DNA of 64,000 nt from Azoarcus sp. KH32C (GTDB lineage: Bacteria; Pseudomonadota; Gammaproteobacteria; Burkholderiales; Rhodocyclaceae): assembly GCF_000349945.1 (NCBI RefSeq), contig NC_020516.1:1178001-1242000 (forward strand), written 5' to 3'. Of this stretch, positions 25,314-33,894 are shown piece after piece. The notes beneath the pieces were generated by a model. The model did no database searches. It was not told where the DNA came from and was given only the letters and a program-made list of their open reading frames with translations. The position numbers and the translations under genes are program-made. The stretch's first letter is position 1, and each line of letters opens with the position of its first letter.

Positions 25314-27640
25314 TGACCAAGAAAACGACCCCGCATGCCGCCCGGCGACTGGGCCTGTCCACCGTGCTGGCGTTGGCGCTGGCTGCGTGTGCGACCAATG
25401 CCGCGCTTGAGCAGAGCCGCAAGGACTTTGCGACCGGCGACCGCATGCTCGCCTTGCAGCGTCTCGAGCAGGCGGTGAAGGGAGATCCGACGAACGCGGA
25501 ATTGCGCAGCTACTACATCCGTCAGCGCGACTTGCTGGTGCTGGAGCGGCTCACTGCGGCCGACCGTGCCCGCATTGCCGGCAAGACGGCCGAGGCTGCC
25601 GCCCTGTATCGCGATGTGCAGAGGATCGATCCCGACAATCCCCGCGCACGGCTCGGCCTGGAAGAGGCGGACCGCTCGCGTCGTCGGCGCGAGCGGGTGG
25701 CGCAGGCGCGGGCCGCTTTTGTTGGGGGTGATGTTTCGACCGCGACGCGCCTGGTCCGCGGCGTCCTCGCCGAGGACCCGGATGACCGCGTTGCGCTGGA
25801 ACTCAGACGGGAGCTCGACGAGCGCATGCAGCAGACCAGCAAGCCGCAGGCGGAAGCCCTGCAGGGGGCGATGGCGAAGCCGGTGACGCTGGAGTTTCGC
25901 GACGCGCCGCTGCGCGTCGTGTTCGAAGCGCTGTCTCGGGCGAGCGGTCTCAACTTCGTCTTCGACCGCGACGTGCGGACCGAGAATCGCGTCACGCTCT
26001 TCGTGCGGGATACCAGCGTCGACGAAGTGATCCGGCTGTTGTCGGCAACCCAGGGCATCGACCGCAAGCTGCTCAACGCGAACTCGATCCTCGTCTATCC
26101 GGCGACCTCCGCCAAGCAGCGCGAACACGTCGAACTCGTCACCCGCAGCTTCTATCTAGCGAACACCGACGCCAAGTCCGCGCAGACGATGGTCAAGCAG
26201 CTCGTCAAGACGCGCGACGTCTTCATCGACGAGAAGCTGAACCTGCTCGTCGTGAAAGACACGCCGGATGCCGTGCGGATGATCGAACGGCTCGTTGCGA
26301 CGCTCGACGTGCCCGAGCCGGAAGTGATGCTCGAACTCGAAGTGCTCGAGATCAGCCGCAACAAGCTGCTGGACCTGGGCCTCGAGTTTCCCGAGCAGAT
26401 CGGTTACGGACTGCTGACGCCGGACATTCCGGCGCCGAGCCAGATCGTGAACGGCGTGGTCATCTCCGGCACCACCCAGCTCGGCGGCAAGCTGCTCGAC
26501 GGCAACATCAACCTGCGCAAGCGCGGCGACCTCGTCCCCTTCGTCAGCAACCCGGGCCTCGTGCTGCGCTTGAAGAGCGAGGACGGCGATTCGAGCATCC
26601 TCGCGAATCCGCGGATCCGTGTCCGGAACCGGGAGAAGGCCAAGGTCCACATCGGCGACAAGCTGCCCGTGTTCACGACCACCTCGACGGCGAACGTCGG
26701 CGTTTCGGCCTCGGTGTCCTATCTCGACGTCGGCCTGAAGCTGGAGGTCGAGCCTTCCGTCTATCGCGACGACGAAGTCGGGATCAAGATCAACCTGGAG
26801 GTCAGCAACATCGTCAAGGAGGTTCCTGGTCCGACCAGTTCCTTGGCCTACCAGGTGGGCACACGCACGGCGACGACCGCCTTGCGCCTGCGCGACGGCG
26901 AAACCCAGGTGCTCGCCGGCCTGATCAACGACGAGGACCGCAGCGCAGCGCAGCGAGTGCCGGGCCTTGGCAACCTTCCGGTTCTCGGCCGCCTGTTCTC
27001 CGCGCAGCGCGATGCGCACAACAAGACCGAAATCGTCCTGCTGATCACCCCGCGCATCGTGCGCAACGTCATGCCGCCGGTCGCGCTCCTCGCCGACATG
27101 CCGGCGGGGACGGAGGCGAATGTCGGGGCCGAGCCGCTGCGCCTCGGGCGGACCGCTCCCGGTAGCCTCAGTCTGCGAACCGAAGGCGGCGCAGGATCGG
27201 CACGGATTGCCCCGGAACCGGTGCCAGCCGCTCCTCCGGCTGTGCCGGCCGCTGCGGTCGGGCAGGGCAACGGGGCGCCGGCATCGGGCGCCGCGGGCGC
27301 CCCCTTGGTCGGGCTGGTCGTCCCGGACCGCATGCGTCGCAACGACATCATCACGGCGCTCGTGCATATCGAACAACTGGAGGGGGTCGATACCGCCGAA
27401 GTGACCGTCACCTTCGATGCCGACCGCCTCGAAGCGGAGGGAGCAACGACGCCGGGGATCATCCAGATGCCACTGAATGTCGTGGACGGCAAGGGCGATG
27501 TCGCGATCCGCCTGAAGGGACGTCCGGATGCGGTGGGCCTGGCTGGCGTCGTGGTGACGAACCTGGCGATGCGGCGCCCCGGCGGAGAAGAAGAGCGCAT
27601 CCCGCTTTCGGTGCCGGCGACGGTCCAGATCGGCGAATGA
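25310..27640 (+). CDS. gspD: secretin GspD-like lipoprotein with cohesin-like C-terminus
   Basis: 776 residues. A lipoprotein signal ends in LALAAC (about residue 27). TPR-like helices follow (about 30-170), then an STN/N-domain region (190-330), and the secretin barrel domain (about 340-590) with VPGLGNLPVLGRLFSAQR. A proline/alanine linker (about 610-665) leads to a C-terminal domain (665-776) that looks like a cohesin fold (AEVTVTFDADRLEAEG). It forms the outer-membrane gate. The C-terminal domain is not part of standard GspD. Confidence 0.88.
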   Translation: MMTKKTTPHAARRLGLSTVLALALAACATNAALEQSRKDFATGDRMLALQRLEQAVKGDPTNAELRSYYIRQRDLLVLERLTAADRARIAGKTAEAAALYRDVQRIDPDNPRARLGLEEADRSRRRRERVAQARAAFVGGDVSTATRLVRGVLAEDPDDRVALELRRELDERMQQTSKPQAEALQGAMAKPVTLEFRDAPLRVVFEALSRASGLNFVFDRDVRTENRVTLFVRDTSVDEVIRLLSATQGIDRKLLNANSILVYPATSAKQREHVELVTRSFYLANTDAKSAQTMVKQLVKTRDVFIDEKLNLLVVKDTPDAVRMIERLVATLDVPEPEVMLELEVLEISRNKLLDLGLEFPEQIGYGLLTPDIPAPSQIVNGVVISGTTQLGGKLLDGNINLRKRGDLVPFVSNPGLVLRLKSEDGDSSILANPRIRVRNREKAKVHIGDKLPVFTTTSTANVGVSASVSYLDVGLKLEVEPSVYRDDEVGIKINLEVSNIVKEVPGPTSSLAYQVGTRTATTALRLRDGETQVLAGLINDEDRSAAQRVPGLGNLPVLGRLFSAQRDAHNKTEIVLLITPRIVRNVMPPVALLADMPAGTEANVGAEPLRLGRTAPGSLSLRTEGGAGSARIAPEPVPAAPPAVPAAAVGQGNGAPASGAAGAPLVGLVVPDRMRRNDIITALVHIEQLEGVDTAEVTVTFDADRLEAEGATTPGIIQMPLNVVDGKGDVAIRLKGRPDAVGLAGVVVTNLAMRRPGGEEERIPLSVPATVQIGE

Positions 27641-28116
27641 ACGTCATGGCCGCGCGCGGATTCACGCTCATCGAACTGGTCGTGACCGTGGCGATCCTCG
27701 GCATCCTTGCCGCGGGCGTGCTGCCGCTGGCCGAACTGACCGCGCAGCGTAGCCGGGAGTCGGAATTGCGCAGCTCCCTGCGGCAGATCCGCACGGCGAT
27801 CGATGCCTACAAGGCCGCCTACGACGACAAACGGATCGAGCAGCGCGTGGGCGCGACCGGCTATCCGCCGGATTTGGCGGCGCTGGCGAAGGGCGTCATC
27901 GACATCAAGGACCCGAACGGACACACGATGTATTTCCTGCGCCGCATTCCGCGCGACCCTTTCGATCCCGACGTCCGTCGACCTCCGGAAGCGACCTGGG
28001 GAAAGCGTAGCTATGCCAGTCCGCCGGACGAGCCGGCCGAAGGCAACGATGTTTTCGACGTCTACTCCCTGTCGCGCGCCGTCGGCTTGAACGGCGTGCC
28101 CTATCGGGAGTGGTAG
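27637..28116 (+). CDS. pseudopilin (minor, type IV pilin-like)
   Basis: 159 residues. Cleavage site G8/F9 with Glu at mature position 5 (FTLIELVVTVAILGI). The rest is charged and contains the RRIPRDPFDP motif common in pseudopilins near the tip. It overlaps the secretin stop as ATGA. Confidence 0.85.
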   Translation: MNVMAARGFTLIELVVTVAILGILAAGVLPLAELTAQRSRESELRSSLRQIRTAIDAYKAAYDDKRIEQRVGATGYPPDLAALAKGVIDIKDPNGHTMYFLRRIPRDPFDPDVRRPPEATWGKRSYASPPDEPAEGNDVFDVYSLSRAVGLNGVPYREW

Positions 28117-28118
28117 CG

Positions 28119-28496
28119 ATGAGACGCTCTGGCGGCGGTTTCACGCTGATCGAATTGCTGGTCGTGATGGCTATCGTCGCGACACTCCTGTCGATCGCCG
28201 CGCCGCGGTATTTCGAGCACCTGGACCGCGCCCGCGAGGCAACGCTTCGACAGTCGCTGAACGTGATGCGGGACGCGATCGACAAGTACAAGGCCGATAC
28301 CGGCAAGTGGCCGGACTCCTTGGATTCCCTCGTCTCGAAGCGCTATTTGCGCAAGGTGCCTAGCGATCCGCTGACCGACAGCGCCGACACGTGGAAGCCT
28401 GAAGCGGCGCCATCGGAAAGCGGCGAGGGCGTGTGGGACGTGCATAGTGGAGCCGATGGCACGTCCAAGGACGGTACGCCCTATGCGGAATGGTGA
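28119..28496 (+). CDS. second minor pseudopilin
   Basis: 125 residues. The prepilin leader is MRRSGGG followed by FTLIELLVVMAIVATLLS. The C-terminal part has YLRKVPSDPLTDSADTW, similar to GspG-like pilins. The start at 28119 lies two bases after the previous stop behind GGGAG. Confidence 0.85.
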   Translation: MRRSGGGFTLIELLVVMAIVATLLSIAAPRYFEHLDRAREATLRQSLNVMRDAIDKYKADTGKWPDSLDSLVSKRYLRKVPSDPLTDSADTWKPEAAPSESGEGVWDVHSGADGTSKDGTPYAEW

Positions 28497-28962
28497 GCGT
28501 GGTTTTACCTACCTGATCGTACTTTTCATCGTGGCCGGCCTGGGGCTTTTCGTCGCCCAGGCCGGAGTCGTCTGGCAGCAGGTCGCGCAACGCGAGAAGG
28601 AAGAGGAACTCCTTGCGATTGGAGCAGAAATCGCGCGGGCCATTGGGAGCTACCAGCGTGCTTCGGCCGACAATTCCCTGCCACGCAAGCTCGAAGAGCT
28701 CGTCGAGGACCGGCGCAGCGGCGTCGTGGTCCGTCACCTGCGGCGCATCTATCGCGATCCCTTGACGGGACAGAAACGGTGGGGGCTCGAGGCGCAGGGC
28801 GGTCTGATTACAGGCGTATACAGCCTGGCGCCTGGCGCGCCGATCCGCCGCAAGAATCTGCCGCCGGAACTGAGCGAGAAGGCGCAGGACGCGACACGAT
28901 ACGCCGAGTGGGTGTTCCATCCGACCGACGACTCCGCAACGCCCGGCCCGCGGGTGCCCTAG
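28483..28962 (+). CDS. third pseudopilin lacking Glu5 (GspK-like position)
   Basis: 159 residues. The leader GERG is followed by FTYLIVLFIVAGLGLFVAQ, so mature position 5 is Ile, not Glu. Among pseudopilins this absence is a mark of GspK, the tip subunit, but this protein is half the size of GspK. The body contains RRIYRDPLTG. It overlaps the previous gene by 14 bases and ends the operon. The start could lie a few codons away. Confidence 0.75.
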   Translation: MRNGERGFTYLIVLFIVAGLGLFVAQAGVVWQQVAQREKEEELLAIGAEIARAIGSYQRASADNSLPRKLEELVEDRRSGVVVRHLRRIYRDPLTGQKRWGLEAQGGLITGVYSLAPGAPIRRKNLPPELSEKAQDATRYAEWVFHPTDDSATPGPRVP

Positions 28963-28980
28963 CAGGGTTGGAGAGGAAAG

Positions 28981-29811
28981 TCAGTGGCCGAGCGCTGCGA
29001 TGATCGAGTTCAGTTCGTCGCTGGATTCCCCGATGATCGATGCCACGCTCTCGAGGACCGGTGACGAACGGTAGCTGGACGCGCCCGCAAAGGGATTCCA
29101 GGTCGGGGCGAGGGTGTTCGCAATATAGAGCACCTGCCCGAGGGATGTCGGCGACTGGTCGGCGAACGCCGTTTCGTGGTCCTTGACGGCCGTCAGGATC
29201 GATTCCGGGGTCTCGAGTGCACTGAGGACGGCATGGCCGATGCTGCAGTGCCATTCGTCGAGGACTCGATACAACTCTTCGTCGTCACGCGCGATTTCCG
29301 GATTGCGGGCGATTTGCGAGAGCAGGTAGAAATGGCCGATGTCGTGCACGAGTCCCGCGAACAGGGCTTCGTCCGGTCGGATCTTGGTGAGCCTGCGGGC
29401 CACCACGAAGGACGCCGCCGCGACCTCCAGGCTGTGTTGCCACAGCGCCCGCGCCGATTCCATGAAGGGCGCCATGTCCTTTTCGCGCAGCAGCTGCTGG
29501 AGTGCGACCGACACTGCCAGCGCACGGATTGCGGAGAAGCCGACCCGCATGACCGCCGTCTTGACGTCGGTGACTTCGCGGCCGGAAGGATTGAGCGCCG
29601 CGGAGTTGGCGAGCCGGATCACCTTGGCGGACACCAGCGGTTCGGTCAGCAGCACCCGGGCGAGGGTATCGATCGTGAGATCCGGCTTTTCGAGCGCCAG
29701 ACGAATACGGACGGCCGCATCCAGGTAGGTCGGAAAGCTGACGTCTCCGCTGGAGAGATCCTCGGCGATCTGAAGCAGGAATCGATGGGTTCGGCTGTTG
29801 CAGGAATTCAT
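28981..29811 (-). CDS. HDOD-domain signalling protein
   Basis: 276 residues, nearly all HDOD. It keeps an HD pair in GLVHDIGHFYLL near residue 130, unlike the HDOD protein at 2645-3502. HDOD proteins act in two-component and second-messenger signalling without a known reaction. It faces the end of the secretion operon 18 bases away and lies 37 bases downstream of proB. Confidence 0.85.
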   Translation of the reverse strand: MNSCNSRTHRFLLQIAEDLSSGDVSFPTYLDAAVRIRLALEKPDLTIDTLARVLLTEPLVSAKVIRLANSAALNPSGREVTDVKTAVMRVGFSAIRALAVSVALQQLLREKDMAPFMESARALWQHSLEVAAASFVVARRLTKIRPDEALFAGLVHDIGHFYLLSQIARNPEIARDDEELYRVLDEWHCSIGHAVLSALETPESILTAVKDHETAFADQSPTSLGQVLYIANTLAPTWNPFAGASSYRSSPVLESVASIIGESSDELNSIIAALGH

Positions 29812-29848
29812 GGCGGTAGACGTAGACCGGGCACAGCCCGGCTGCCGC

Positions 29849-30964
29849 CTATCGTAACACCATGTTATCGCGATGGATCAGTTCCGGTTCGTCGATGTAG
29901 CCGAGGAGCTTCTCGATTTCGGCGCTGGGCTTGCGCGCCACACGGCGGCATTCGGTGCTGCTGTAGTTGACGAGCCCGCGTCCGATCTCGTCGCCAGCCG
30001 TCGTGCGGCAGGCGACGGCGGAGCCGCGTTCGAAGTCTCCGCGCACTTCGATCACTCCGACCGGGAGCAGGCTGCGGCCGCTGCGCAGGGCCGTGACCGC
30101 ACCATCGTCGATGACGAGGTCGCCCGCGAGCTGCAGATGGTCGGCGAGCCACTGCTTGCGCGCCTGCAGCGGAGAGCTGGTCGCGTAGAGCAGGGTGCCG
30201 AGCGATTCGCCCTGGCCGAGGCGGACGATGGCGTCGGCCTCGTGGCCGCTCGCGATGCAGGTGTGGGCGCCGCTGCGAGCCGCGCGTTGGGCCGCACGGA
30301 TCTTGGTGATCATCCCGCCCTTGCTGATGCCGGTCCCGGCCCCGCCCGCCATCGCCTCGTAGGTGCGATCTTCGGCACGGCCTTCCGAGACCAGCGTCGC
30401 GCTCGGATCCCGACGCGGATCCGCGGTGAAGAGGCCCTTCTGGTCGGTCAGGATGATCAGTGCCTCGGCTTCGATCAGGTTCGCGACGAGCGCGCCGAGC
30501 GTGTCGTTGTCGCCGAACTTGATCTCGTCGGTGACGATCGTGTCGTTCTCGTTGATGATCGGCACGACCCCGAGTTCGAGCAGCGTGGTCAGCGTCGAGC
30601 GGGCATTGAGATAACGCTTGCGGTCCGACAGGTCGTCGTGCGTGAGCAGAATCTGCGCGGTATGCAGCCCGTGGCGCGAGAAGGCTTCCTCGTAGGCTTC
30701 GACGAGGCCCATCTGCCCGACCGCCGCGGCTGCCTGCAGCTTGTGCATCTCGTGCGGGCGTTTGGCCCATCCGAGGCGCTGGATGCCGGCGGCGATCGCG
30801 CCCGAGGAGACGAGTACCACCTGCTTGCCCGACTCGCGCATCACGGCGATCTGCCGCGCCCAGTCGGCCATTGCCGCCTTGTCCAGGCCGGCACCGTTGT
30901 TGGTGACGAGGGCGCTGCCGACCTTGACCACCAGGCGGCGTGCGTTGCGGATCTTGTTTCTCAT
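29849..30964 (-). CDS. proB: glutamate 5-kinase
   Basis: 371 residues. The amino-acid kinase domain has KVGSALVTNNGAGLD near residue 15, VLVSSGAIAAGIQRLG near residue 50 and INENDTIVTDEIKFGDND near residue 150. A C-terminal PUA domain (about 280-365) follows. It phosphorylates glutamate, the first step of proline synthesis. The start at 30964 gives the normal family length; the longer frame adds a basic low-complexity leader that lies across the obgE 3' end. It follows obgE as in many betaproteobacteria. Confidence 0.93.
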   Translation of the reverse strand: MRNKIRNARRLVVKVGSALVTNNGAGLDKAAMADWARQIAVMRESGKQVVLVSSGAIAAGIQRLGWAKRPHEMHKLQAAAAVGQMGLVEAYEEAFSRHGLHTAQILLTHDDLSDRKRYLNARSTLTTLLELGVVPIINENDTIVTDEIKFGDNDTLGALVANLIEAEALIILTDQKGLFTADPRRDPSATLVSEGRAEDRTYEAMAGGAGTGISKGGMITKIRAAQRAARSGAHTCIASGHEADAIVRLGQGESLGTLLYATSSPLQARKQWLADHLQLAGDLVIDDGAVTALRSGRSLLPVGVIEVRGDFERGSAVACRTTAGDEIGRGLVNYSSTECRRVARKPSAEIEKLLGYIDEPELIHRDNMVLR

Positions 30965-31025
30965 GATCTGGGACGGCAAGCGTGGGCTATCGGGGAAGGG
31001 GAACGGCGCAAGGCCGTGGAGTTGC

Positions 31026-32201
31026 TCAGGATTGGGCGGTCGGCTCGTCTTCGCCGTCTTCGACGTCGTCGTCCTCGGCGAGGGCGGCTTCCAGGCGGGC
31101 CTTGTAAGCGGCTTCGGCGCGCGCGTCGGCTTCCGCGGCGAGACGGGCTTCCTCGGCCGCAAGCGCAGCACGTTCGATTTCTGCCTGGGCGCGATCGGCG
31201 TCGAGGAAATCCTGCAGCGCGAAGACGAGGCCCTTGGTGCCGTCGCCGGTCAGCGCTGAGATTTCGAAGTGGCGCTCGACCGGGCCGTAGGCTTCCAAGA
31301 AGGCCGCGACGCGCTCGGCCCGCTCGTCGTCCGGAATCAGGTCGAGCTTGTTGAGCGCGAGCCAGCGCGGCTTGCGGTACAGCGATTCGTCGTACTTGCG
31401 CAATTCCTCGACGATGGCCTTGGCGTCATGGACCGGATCGGCTTCGGGGTCGAAGGGGGCGAGGTCGACCAGGTGCAAGAGCACGCGCGTGCGCTGCAGG
31501 TGGCGCAGGAAGCGGTGGCCCAGGCCGTGGCCTTCTGCGGCACCCTCGATCAGTCCGGGAATGTCGGCGATCACGAAGCTGCGGTTCTCGTCGGTGCGCA
31601 CGACACCGAGGTTCGGCGCGAGCGTCGTGAACGGGTAGTCGGCGACTTTCGGCCGCGCAGCGGAGACGGCGCGGATGAAGGTCGATTTGCCCGCGTTCGG
31701 CATGCCGAGCAGGCCGACGTCGGCGAGTACCTTCAGTTCGAGCTTGAACATGCGGCGTTCGCCCGGCTCGCCCATGGTGCGCTTGCGGGGCGCGCGATTG
31801 ACGCTCGACTTGAAATGCAGGTTGCCGAGCCCACCCTTGCCGCCACGCGCGATCATGACGCGCTTGCCGTCGACATCCAGGTCGGCGACGAATTCGCCCG
31901 TTTCGAAGTCGGAAATGACGGTGCCGACGGGCATGCGCAGGACGATGTCTTCGCCGCCCTTGCCGTAGCAGTCGTTTGTGCCGCCGTTCTCGCCGCGGTC
32001 GGCGCGGTGCATTCGGGTGTAGCGGTAGTCGATCAGCGTGTTCAGGTTGCGGTCGGCCTGCGCAAAGATGCTGCCGCCGCGTCCGCCGTCGCCGCCGTTG
32101 GGGCCGCCGCGTGGCACGAACTTTTCGCGCCGGAACGACGCCGAGCCGTTGCCGCCGTCGCCGGCCATCACCTCGATACGCGCTTCGTCAATGAACTTCA
32201 T
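31026..32201 (-). CDS. obgE: Obg GTPase (CgtA)
   Basis: 391 residues. The glycine-rich Obg fold (1-155) has GGDGGNGSASFRREKFVPRG. The G domain has G1 GMPNAGKST, G3 DIPGLIEGAAEG and G4 NKLD. A C-terminal tail is Ala/Glu-rich and ends acidic (EDDDVEDGEDE). ObgE acts in late 50S assembly and in ppGpp-linked growth control. The start at 32201 (MKFIDEARI) is the family start. Confidence 0.95.
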   Translation of the reverse strand: MKFIDEARIEVMAGDGGNGSASFRREKFVPRGGPNGGDGGRGGSIFAQADRNLNTLIDYRYTRMHRADRGENGGTNDCYGKGGEDIVLRMPVGTVISDFETGEFVADLDVDGKRVMIARGGKGGLGNLHFKSSVNRAPRKRTMGEPGERRMFKLELKVLADVGLLGMPNAGKSTFIRAVSAARPKVADYPFTTLAPNLGVVRTDENRSFVIADIPGLIEGAAEGHGLGHRFLRHLQRTRVLLHLVDLAPFDPEADPVHDAKAIVEELRKYDESLYRKPRWLALNKLDLIPDDERAERVAAFLEAYGPVERHFEISALTGDGTKGLVFALQDFLDADRAQAEIERAALAAEEARLAAEADARAEAAYKARLEAALAEDDDVEDGEDEPTAQS

Positions 32202-32235
32202 GTTTGGGGTGCCCGTGGCAAACCTGTGCAAAAAC

Positions 32236-32266
32236 AAAAAAGCCCTACCGCAAGGATAGGGCTTTT
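32236..32266 (-). terminator. terminator between rpmA and obgE
   Basis: AAAAGCCCTA and TAGGGCTTTT form a hairpin, followed on the minus strand by six T and a further T-run. It would end or thin the ribosomal protein transcript before obgE. Confidence 0.85.
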
Positions 32267-32285
32267 CGAACCTCGACGCCGGAAA

Positions 32286-32549
32286 TCAGGCGGCTTCGGG
32301 TACGATCACGACGGTGCGGCGACGCTGGGCGCCCTTCACGGTGAATTGGACGACGCCGTCCTTCAGCGCGAACAGCGTGTGGTCCTTGCCGATGCCGACG
32401 TTTTCGCCCGGGTGGTATTCGGTGCCGCGCTGGCGAACGATGATGTTGCCGGCGAGCACGAACTGGCCGCCGTAGCGCTTGACGCCAAGTCGTTTCGATT
32501 CTGAGTCGCGGCCGTTACGGGAACTACCGCCAGCTTTTTTGTGTGCCAT
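32286..32549 (-). CDS. rpmA: 50S ribosomal protein L27
   Basis: 87 residues with the invariant N-terminal MAHKKAGGSSRNGRDS and KRYGGQFVLAGNIIVRQRGT. Follows rplU by 22 bases in the conserved rplU-rpmA-obgE order. Confidence 0.97.
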   Translation of the reverse strand: MAHKKAGGSSRNGRDSESKRLGVKRYGGQFVLAGNIIVRQRGTEYHPGENVGIGKDHTLFALKDGVVQFTVKGAQRRRTVVIVPEAA

Positions 32550-32571
32550 GACGAATTACCTCCTTGGCAAA

Positions 32572-32883
32572 TTAGGCCGAGATCGCTTCGATGCGAAGCT
32601 CGGTGTAGTTCTGGCGATGGCCTTGGTGCTTCTGGTAGTGCTTACGGCGGCGCATCTTGAAAATCTTGACCTTGTCGTGACGGCCGTGGGAAACCACGGT
32701 TGCCTTGACAGCGGCGCCGGAAACCACCGGGGTGCCGATCTTGACCGACTCGCCCTCGCCGACCATGAGAACCTGGTCGATGGTGATTTCGGAGCCCACG
32801 TCTGCCGGTATCTGTTCTACCTTGATCTTTTCGCCGGCTGCGACGCGATACTGCTTGCCGCCGGTTTTTATCACCGCGTACAT
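32572..32883 (-). CDS. rplU: 50S ribosomal protein L21
   Basis: 103 residues beginning MYAVIKTGGKQYRVAAGEKI and ending with the basic KMRRRKHYQKHQGHRQNYTE segment of L21. GGAG precedes the ATG. First gene of the minus-strand operon. Confidence 0.97.
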   Translation of the reverse strand: MYAVIKTGGKQYRVAAGEKIKVEQIPADVGSEITIDQVLMVGEGESVKIGTPVVSGAAVKATVVSHGRHDKVKIFKMRRRKHYQKHQGHRQNYTELRIEAISA

Positions 32884-32926
32884 GGTGTTGCTCCAATTGA
32901 TGGTTTTGTTGCGAAGAATCGCCCAC

Positions 32927-32954
32927 TTTACAGCACCGGCGCCAGAATCGTCAA
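32927..32954 (-). promoter_or_regulatory. sigma-70 promoter of rplU
   Basis: On the minus strand TTGACG and TGTAAA are 16 bases apart, 44 bases before the rplU start. The fit is good for a housekeeping promoter. Confidence 0.6.
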
Positions 32955-33055
32955 GAAAATCAGCGCTTAGGCGCGTCTTGCGGGTCGCGTCGAAAAAAAA
33001 TCCCCAGCGAGGGTATTCCCTATGCTGACAAGCGGTTCCGGGGGGGCTACGATGG

Positions 33056-33070
33056 AGTTGTCAGACAACT
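33056..33070. promoter_or_regulatory. palindromic operator for the GntR/FadR-type regulator
   Basis: AGTTGTC-A-GACAACT is a perfect palindrome with seven-base arms. Its core fits TNGTNNNACNA, the general site of FadR-subfamily regulators. It lies 30 bases before the regulator start, so autoregulation and control of the glc operon are likely. Confidence 0.65.
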
Positions 33071-33099
33071 TTGCTTCGTGACACCCAAAGGATCCAGCC

Positions 33100-33894
33100 A
33101 TGGCATTGACTGAAAAACGGGAACGCGCGCCGCGCCTGAGCGACGAAGTGACGCGCCAACTCGAAGCATGGATCAATGAACAGAAGTTGCCAAGCGGCAC
33201 GCAGCTGCCCACCGAGAAGGTGTTGTGCGAGCGCTTCGGTGTCAGCCGGGCCGTGATCCGCGAGGCGATTTCCCGTCTCAAGGCCGACGGCTGCGTGACG
33301 ACCCGCCAGGGCTCGGGCGCCTACGTCGCGGCGCGGCCCGGGCAGGCAACGTTCCGCCTGGTGCGCGCGTCCTCGCCGGCCGTCGATCCGTCGCTGCGCG
33401 AGGTCTCGGACATCTTCGAATTGCGCTATCTGGTCGAGACGGGCGCCGCCGAGCTGGCGGCGCGGCGGCGTACGGCGAGCGATCTGAGGAAGATGCAGCG
33501 GGCGCTGGAACACATGGCGGCGGCGCTGGTGTCCGGCGCGGATGCGGTGGCCGAGGACGACGCCTTCCATGTGGCGGTCGCGAGTGCGACGCGCAATCCG
33601 CAGATCGAGCGTTTCCAGGTCTTCATGGGACAGCAGTTTTCCGAATCGCGCGCGCCGACCTGGGATGCCGAAGGGCATCGCACGGGCCGGGCGCGCGAGG
33701 CGCAGATCGAGCACGAACGGATTTTTGCGGCGATCGCAGCCGGGGATACGGCAGCGGCACGCGCGGCAGCGGCGGCGCATCTGGAGGGGGCCGCGAAGCG
33801 CCTTGGGCTGAATGCGCGTTGCTGGGTGGCAGCAGCGGGACCGATGACGGCGTATGCGCCGGATGTGGATGTGGCGGAGGAAAAGCAAGGATGA
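33100..33894 (+). CDS. FadR-type GntR regulator of the glycolate oxidase operon
   Basis: 264 residues. A winged-helix DNA-binding domain (about 10-80) has FGVSRAVIREAISRLKADG and TRQGSGAYV. An FCD ligand-binding domain follows (about 95-245), with the metal-binding pattern DDAFHVAVA. The position directly ahead of glcDEF points to a GlcC/LldR-like sensor of glycolate or lactate. It overlaps glcD as ATGA. A matching palindrome lies just upstream. Confidence 0.85.
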   Translation: MALTEKRERAPRLSDEVTRQLEAWINEQKLPSGTQLPTEKVLCERFGVSRAVIREAISRLKADGCVTTRQGSGAYVAARPGQATFRLVRASSPAVDPSLREVSDIFELRYLVETGAAELAARRRTASDLRKMQRALEHMAAALVSGADAVAEDDAFHVAVASATRNPQIERFQVFMGQQFSESRAPTWDAEGHRTGRAREAQIEHERIFAAIAAGDTAAARAAAAAHLEGAAKRLGLNARCWVAAAGPMTAYAPDVDVAEEKQG

